Source of the DNA: Gavia stellata
Lineage: Eukaryota; Chordata; Aves; Gaviiformes; Gaviidae
Direction: 5' to 3'
Length of the DNA stretch: 64,000 nucleotides
Assembly: GCF_030936135.1 (NCBI RefSeq)
Contig: NC_082596.1
Coordinates: 13,616,155 to 13,680,154, forward strand
In this document: positions 59,001-64,000 of the stretch, piece after piece
How the letters are laid out: every line of letters begins with the position of its first letter
Numbering within the stretch: position 1 is the stretch's first letter
Position numbers and translations under genes: made by a program
The notes under the pieces: generated by a model
Database searches by the model: none
Told to the model about the DNA's origin: nothing
The model's input: only the letters and a program-made list of their open reading frames with translations

Positions 59001-62000
59001 TATGGGCAGTGGGTTAGCTGCAACTATTTTTCCAACTGTGCAGTTACAAGTTCTGAGCTTAAAAATCTGAACAATTCCTAATGTCAAGCTACACACATTC
59101 ATTACCGTGATCCAGAAGACAGCTTCTACAGTTGAATTTCCTGTCAAGTACTACCAACTGAAAGTTCCTTTGAGGCTTACTTTTGTTTTATTATGGTTAC
59201 AAATAAAACATGTTCCTTAACAGGAGGATGTCTTATTCTGAAAAACACTTTTGAGTCTTATATGCCTTCTAAGTTCTGAGAAGTAAAGAAAAGTTAACAT
59301 TCATGGCAGGCCCAGAGAATTTCAGTATTATATAGCTGTTTGGACACTTCAGTCAGATTTTTGAAAACCTCAAAACTTTAAACATACCATCATAATCTAT
59401 TAATATAGGTATCTAGAAATTAGATTTCTTTAGAAAATATTTTCATATTAACTTGAACTAGTTAATTGCAATGAAAATATTATTAACTAGTACTACTTGT
59501 ACTAGTTAGCATAATAACTCCCCAAAATACATGCTAAGATGCAATCATCTTACTATCTGAGCTTTCTGTTTTTCTTCTCTATCTATTTCAATCAATCTCT
59601 GAACAAGATGATCTTCCAGATCCACCATTCTTCGATGGGCATCCACCTCTTCTTTCATTTCCTTTGTAACTGCCTCTTGATCTTTGATTAGATGCTGCCA
59701 AACACACAAACATAAATTATTGTTGCTAAGCTACTAACCCACATTTGTAATTCTGTCTCTTTAACATCTATTAGAATTTCATTAAACTAGTATTTGAATA
59801 TATCCACACATCTCATCCCACTACATATCATAACTGTCCAAGAAAGTGATAGTCCCTGCTGTTTTATCCACTTGGAATTACACTAAGCCTGAGTCATCAC
59901 AGTGGTCTTGCTGGTTGATACTGATGTAATTCCATTCCCTGGATTACAGTGGAGCATAAAAGCAGAATTCCAACTTAAATGAACTAGACTAATCATGAAA
60001 CTATTCTGTACTTTCATGGCACGCTTTAGCCAAAACCTCAAAATGTTTCATAAATATAAATCATGTTTCATGGTACAGGGACTTATAATAAATACATCTG
60101 CAGCTTGAATGCAGAGATCATTTGCTGAAGTAGTACAAATCAGCAGTGGATCTAGAAATAGAATTTTAACTCTCACCATTTTTTCTTCTACATATCTACA
60201 CAGTTTTCTGGAGAAGACATAAGCCCTTCCCAGGCCTGCAGGAATGTATTGAGCTGTGTCAGCAGGGTACTGAAACAAAGTTAACATACACGGCCTTCTA
60301 AGCTTGAATATAGCCCCTCGCTGACAGCAGTAAAACAGTTCAGGGCATGGGCAGGGAAAGCCTGTCTACACAGACTCTTGTGGGAAGACATATATCCTCA
60401 GTTAGTTAAATAATTGCTACCTTTCTAGCCTAAAGAGGATGATCACTGCAGAACTGGTTCCCTTAAACAGCTGACTTTACATGTACTGGAACACAAATGA
60501 CCTTAGCGTGGTTTGCGTTATGTAGCCACAATACAGCTGGCTGTGTATTTAATGAATAAACACGAAAAGAAGTTTAGCCCAGTTATGCTCAGCATGGTTT
60601 ATAAAAAGTCTATGCCAAAAACTTTAAAAAGCCAAATATAAGCAGACACATGCTTCAAAATAAGGGTTAGCCATCTGGATGTCCACTTCTGCTTGCATTC
60701 CATGGGATCTGCAGGTATGTAAGACGGGCACATGTAGCTGTGATTTCTGAACACTTAACTTACTATTTCTAACCAAAACAGACATTACTAAAGCCTTCCA
60801 TTGGCAGCCTTGCTTTTCAGTCATTAATTATTTACAATAATTAACTCATATTTAACTTTAAACAGTATTATTGATTAAAACCCTTTACTACTGAATAGTG
60901 ATCTTTCTGAATTATAAGTCAGTCATTTGAGAAAGGCACTGCACATTCCATACAAACAATCCATTCCTTTTTGCTTAATGATGTTGGCAATCAGACATTT
61001 TTTCATCAACTACATCAATCTGCTATACTGTTCTCTCAAGAAAATGTAGATATATCTGGATACCACAGATGAAAAGGTGGGAGTTTCTGGGATGAGGAAC
61101 ATATTGTTATAGACTTATTTCTTATTTACACGTTCCTTGCTTCTCTCAACCAGCTGAGCACGCAGCTAAACGCTGCAGCAACCAAATGACACCTCTGCAC
61201 AGGAGAAGAATAAAATGGGGAGGATATGCATATTTTCTCCCAGAAAAACAGGTAACAGTGAGTTCTACTAATGCTTTTATCAATAGAGGGTTTATTCTAA
61301 ATGAGGTATCAGAGAGGGGAAAAAAAAAAAAGGGCCCCCTTTTGCCTTACAAAGTCTGGTTGAATGAACACAACCGGATCTGACAACTGCAAAGGAAGAA
61401 CCTTTAAATACAAACATCTGTATAGTTCCCTAATAATTACCTGTTCAAAAAACTGTCTTTGTGATTCAAGTTCCATCCGTCGTACTTCTACATCTTGAAC
61501 AGTAGCAGCTGTTTCCTGCTCTCTCATGGATGCCTTGAGGAGAAAAGAAACACATGAAAATACAGTAAAGGAGAAATTCTTCTCCCTTAAAAAAACAGTA
61601 TCAAGAAGAATGTCCAAAACCCCAAGCCACACCCTACTTCTAAATTCTAGTTAACTTTCTGTCATACCACGAATAACGGAAAATATTGCATATCAAAAGT
61701 ACCAGGCAAGGTGGAAAAGAGGCACAGGAATAGTTTTACATCCAGCCAAGCACATTAGGGAAATGTCAGGCTTGATCTAACACTAATAATCTGCCAGATG
61801 CAGCTCTGAATTGAATAAGGAGTCTTTGAATCCAGAACGCTGTGGAGGACAGTACACAGACAGGGAAGTGGCCACTTTGCACCTGTGCTGAGCTGGAGAT
61901 AACAAATTTTACAGTGCCCTAACTGCAGAAACAAACACACATCTGCACCATGCTCTGCAAAGTGTGGTGCTGAGACACGAGGAATGGCCCTGCAAGGCTC

Positions 62001-63798
62001 AATTTGTGCCCATGAGGTTCAAAAGCTTTCATTCTCAGCATATGCATGCCACAGTGCTCGAGCTAGTAACATGGAAGCAAAGCCAGGCCTTGCCAGAGAC
62101 CGCTGCGGAGCCTCTCAATCAGTGGCAGAGTTAATTTGCAATCTGGACATACAGCCCACAGACAGCCAAGAATTCACTAGTCCTTTAAGGAGCTCATTAC
62201 ATTTTTCAACACTGCTAATATACAGCTGAATCTGGCTTTTCTCAGGAATTTTGCCAGTTAAAGCAAGCCAGCGGAACACAGTAAGTGCCAAATAAAACTG
62301 TTAAATTATGCATTTACCACTTAATGCAGTCCATCTCATGCTAAATACACCTCTGGGCTCACAAATCACAGTATATCAACTGAAATTTTAGTTGTGGATT
62401 TTTCCTTGTTTATTTTCACTAATAAACCTTCAAGAAAAGAATTGCTTGAGCAATACTCAGCCTTTCTCGCAATTTCATCATCAAGATGTTTCAGTTCCAT
62501 TTGACGCTGATCTTGCTGGTATTTCAGAAGACGCCTTCTTGAAGCATCTAGAAATTGCAGTTCCTTTACTTTCAGTTCTCTTTTCAAAGCAGCTAGTCTT
62601 CAAAGCCAAAACAAACAGAAACACGGGAACTTGTATATAGGAAAGGTCAGTACCAAAGAGCACAAACTTGCACTGCAGTTATCCATTAGTTACTATGAGC
62701 TAATCTTTAACTTATAAAGCTCAGGACAGTTGCTTTCATTCTTTTAAATTGTCCAGTTTTCATTTACAAGACAAAATTAAATTCACACACAGACATCCCC
62801 TAACGGCAATGTCCCCAATTAAGCTTTGAAGTCCGGTGCCCTGTTTCTGTTCTTCTTTAATAAGCATTAGTTTACTATTGCAATGATCCAGAACTGGAAA
62901 CTATTCCTTAGAATAATTGCCAGTGTCCTGGTACCTCGTTCTGCAATTTGGAAAATATCAAACTCTTTCAAGGAACAAAACCACAAACTCAAGAATTAGT
63001 TTGCAAAGAAAGGCTCACTGCCAGCTTTAGAAAAAAAACCAAACCAAACTTACTCTGTAGGTTACAGAGGTTTAAGAGAAGTGCCTGTAGACATGGCGCT
63101 GAGGGACATGGTTTAGAGGTGGACTTGGTAGTGTTAGGTTAACGGTTGGACTTGATGATCTTAATGGTCTTTTTCAACCTAAATGATTCTATGATTACTC
63201 ATAGTTGATCTAAAAAAACTGTGCAGATGTTGAAATTTCTAAATCCACTAGAAATGCAAGATTGTATACAGTCACTGATACTATAAGTGACTCTTAAATT
63301 TGCAGTGTGAGTTTGCCCACAGTGCTAGTCCGAAGTCTCAGTGTGCAAACACACAGCAATTGACTGCTTCAGAGCATTCACAATCCGAAGAGACCAGACA
63401 AAAGGCTGGGAGCTGAGACAAAAATATGAAGTGACTTGGCCTCTAATCTGCTGTATTCCCTCAGGCAAGGCAGTAATACAACCCAGATCACTTCATTCCC
63501 ACACCAAAATCTGACCCACCAGACCACACTGCTTTCCCACATTACAATTTATACAAATTAGTGGTTATTTCTCCTTTACTCATGGTTAAAAACGTAATAG
63601 CAGGATACAGAAGCCAGGCCCCTAATGCTTCTTATATTATAATACCTCTGCCTCTGTTCCGCCAGTTTCTCTTCTTCTTCCAGTAGCATTTTTCGCCTCT
63701 GCTCTTCAGCTTCTCGAAGCAATTCCTGCTTTCGATACCAGGCTTCATCTTCTGCTTTCCGTTCCTGTGCTTTAGCTTCTAATTCATGTGCTATTTGT
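55887..63798 (-). CDS. TBC1D31: TBC1D31 (WDR67), last ten coding exons, C-terminal coiled-coil region (partial)
   Basis: TBC1D31 has N-terminal WD40 repeats, a TBC (Rab-GAP-like) domain and a long coiled-coil C-terminus. It acts at centriolar satellites and the ciliary base; human TBC1D31 scaffolds PKA and the ligase praja2 to control OFD1 (literature knowledge). This window holds only the coiled-coil part, about 440 residues. Minus-strand exons are 63798-63646, 62597-62462, 61533-61441, 60269-60177, 59694-59554, 58550-58356, 58223-58152, 57955-57781, 56869-56753 and 56032-55887. Phases agree throughout; the second exon lacks a clean GT donor. The peptide is heptad-rich and Glu/Lys/Gln/Arg-rich (QIAHELEAKAQERKAEDEAW, HLVQRLIEIDREEKQKAQI, RELMAEVRRLRKKL). 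It ends TGFQATKWTT at TGA 55889-55887. Gene identity rests on position beside FAM83A and on the coiled-coil pattern, not on residue-level recall of every exon. Confidence 0.87.
56753..56869 (-). CDS. TBC1D31: TBC1D31 coding exon (9 of 10)
   Basis: Two bases, then RLHDLKASCRERVVEFQQVP and RSGNIRLNDLSASESSSH plus one base. The acceptor is CCATTTGCCACAG and the donor ACACA|GTAAGT. It is missed by simple ORF calling because it is short, but phases on both sides fit. Confidence 0.85.
57781..57955 (-). CDS. TBC1D31: TBC1D31 coding exon (8 of 10)
   Basis: Encodes DTNISVAQWEEVLQKKAQVE to LQSEDGYF plus one base. The donor is TTTTG|GTGAGC. Reading through this donor would instead give a short tail ending at a TGA (57721-57719), a possible intron-retention C-terminus. 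The acceptor CATCTGTTGAG is only moderate. Confidence 0.83.
58152..58223 (-). CDS. TBC1D31: TBC1D31 coding exon (7 of 10)
   Basis: Encodes the 24 residues WKFLEALEQIGEDILGLGKH-IPNS. The acceptor is CTTTCCTGTTTTGAG and the donor AATTCT|GTAAGT. Confidence 0.88.
58356..58550 (-). CDS. TBC1D31: TBC1D31 coding exon (6 of 10)
   Basis: Encodes VAEENLAKAEQKRIDTNWRS to LLKTMRKAEEKK (65 residues, coiled coil). The acceptor is GTTTTATTAG and the donor AAAAAG|GTATTT. Confidence 0.9.
59554..59694 (-). CDS. TBC1D31: TBC1D31 coding exon (5 of 10)
   Basis: Encodes HLIKDQEAVTKEMKEEVDAH to REEKQKAQI (47 residues, coiled coil). The acceptor is GTGTTTGGCAG and the donor CAGATA|GTAAGA. Confidence 0.88.
60177..60269 (-). 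CDS. TBC1D31: TBC1D31 coding exon (4 of 10)
   Basis: Encodes YPADTAQYIPAGLGRAYVFS to RYVEEKM (31 residues). This is a non-coiled segment interrupting the helices. The acceptor is ACTTTGTTTCAG and the donor AAAATG|GTGAGA. Confidence 0.85.
61441..61533 (-). CDS. TBC1D31: TBC1D31 coding exon (3 of 10)
   Basis: Encodes ASMREQETAATVQDVEVRRM to QRQFFEQ (31 residues). The acceptor is TTTTCTCCTCAAG and the donor GAACAG|GTAATT. Its 5' edge depends on how the preceding junction is spliced. Confidence 0.82.
62462..62597 (-). CDS. TBC1D31: TBC1D31 coding exon (2 of 10), donor uncertain
   Basis: Encodes LAALKRELKVKELQFLDASR to HLDDEIARK after the acceptor GGCTTTGAAG. No standard donor follows. A GC-type donor AAG|GCTGAG at 62461 keeps the next exon intact. 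A GT site at 62456 (GA|GTATTG) would need the next exon to start 16 bases later, at an internal AG. Confidence 0.75.
63079..63197 (+). mobile_element. CR1 3'-end fragment in a TBC1D31 intron
   Basis: AAGTGCCTGTAGACATGGCG, then GAGGGACATGGTTTAGAGGT, GTTGGACTTGATGATCTTAA and a terminal ATGATTCTATGATT are hallmarks of a CR1 3' tail in the plus orientation. This is opposite to the host gene. Confidence 0.9.
63646..63798 (-). CDS. TBC1D31: TBC1D31 coding exon (C-terminal region, 1 of 10)
   Basis: One base, then QIAHELEAKAQERKAEDEAW, KQELLREAEEQRRKMLLEEE and KLAEQRQ plus two bases. The acceptor is TTCCATTTAG and the donor GCAGAG|GTATTA. Entirely helical, charged coiled coil. Confidence 0.88.
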
Positions 63799-64000
63799 CT
63801 AAATGGAAGGAGATCACATGTTAATAATTCAAGCCAAGTATCAAGAAATTACTTGATGACTTGGAAATTGATGACTGTACTAGCAAAGAACTGCTGAAAT
63901 GAGATGCCATAAAAGAGTATGGCATCCCCTTTATGTACTGATAAAGTACATGAGGAAGAGTTACAATACTGACTGTTACACACAACAGGGCATTTCAGAT

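Noticed and set aside
1-64000. CRISPR arrays, bacterial operons, riboswitches, integrons
   Set aside because: None seen. All gene structure is vertebrate nuclear with introns.

Overview
This looks like a bird nuclear genome. CR1 LINE fragments are scattered through it, there is a typical avian ERV LTR with 5-bp target repeats, and the genes are intron-rich and vertebrate. The gene set and order match human 8q24.13 (TBC1D31 - tRNA-Met - FAM83A - C8orf76 - ZHX1), seen here in reverse. Host-gene identities come from recognising the translated exons. No database search was run. The LTR type suggests a bird other than chicken, but the species cannot be fixed from this window.

Layout, left to right. 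1-5550: non-coding, probably ZHX1 intron and 5' flank, with an old CR1 RT relic. 5551-8392: main exon of ZHX1 (+), a complete 874-residue zinc-finger/five-homeodomain repressor. 8393-24360: about 16 kb of ZHX1 3' UTR and intergenic DNA, holding one complete solo LTR (22173-22771). 24360-32580: C8orf76 (+), six coding exons giving 403 residues, from a CpG-island promoter with ZNF143-like and YY1-like motifs to a clear poly(A) signal. 32580-41279: convergent intergenic region with a nested block (35.3-39.1 kb) of CR1 pieces, two minus-strand LTR pieces, a fossil retroviral 5' segment, a 62-63 bp repeat and a minus-strand RIMBP-like SH3 fragment. 41280-52106: FAM83A (-), four coding exons, 440 residues. 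53908-54249: 21-bp minisatellite. 54441-54513: elongator tRNA-Met(CAU) gene (+). 55640-63798: the last ten coding exons of TBC1D31 (-), encoding its coiled-coil C-terminal region; its WD40 and TBC parts lie beyond the right edge.

The genes share a conserved neighbourhood but not one pathway: ZHX1 is a nuclear repressor, C8orf76 is a poorly characterised TPR-like protein, FAM83A is a pseudo-phospholipase scaffold for CK1 and growth-factor signalling, and TBC1D31 is a centriolar-satellite scaffold. ZHX1 and C8orf76 are in tandem and could produce a read-through transcript, as in human.

No wholly new system is evident. The items most worth following up are the RIMBP-like SH3 fragment next to LTR pieces, an irregular splice junction in TBC1D31, a possible alternative FAM83A start, an ancient tRNA-like SINE head in a C8orf76 intron, and the minisatellite beside the conserved tRNA gene.
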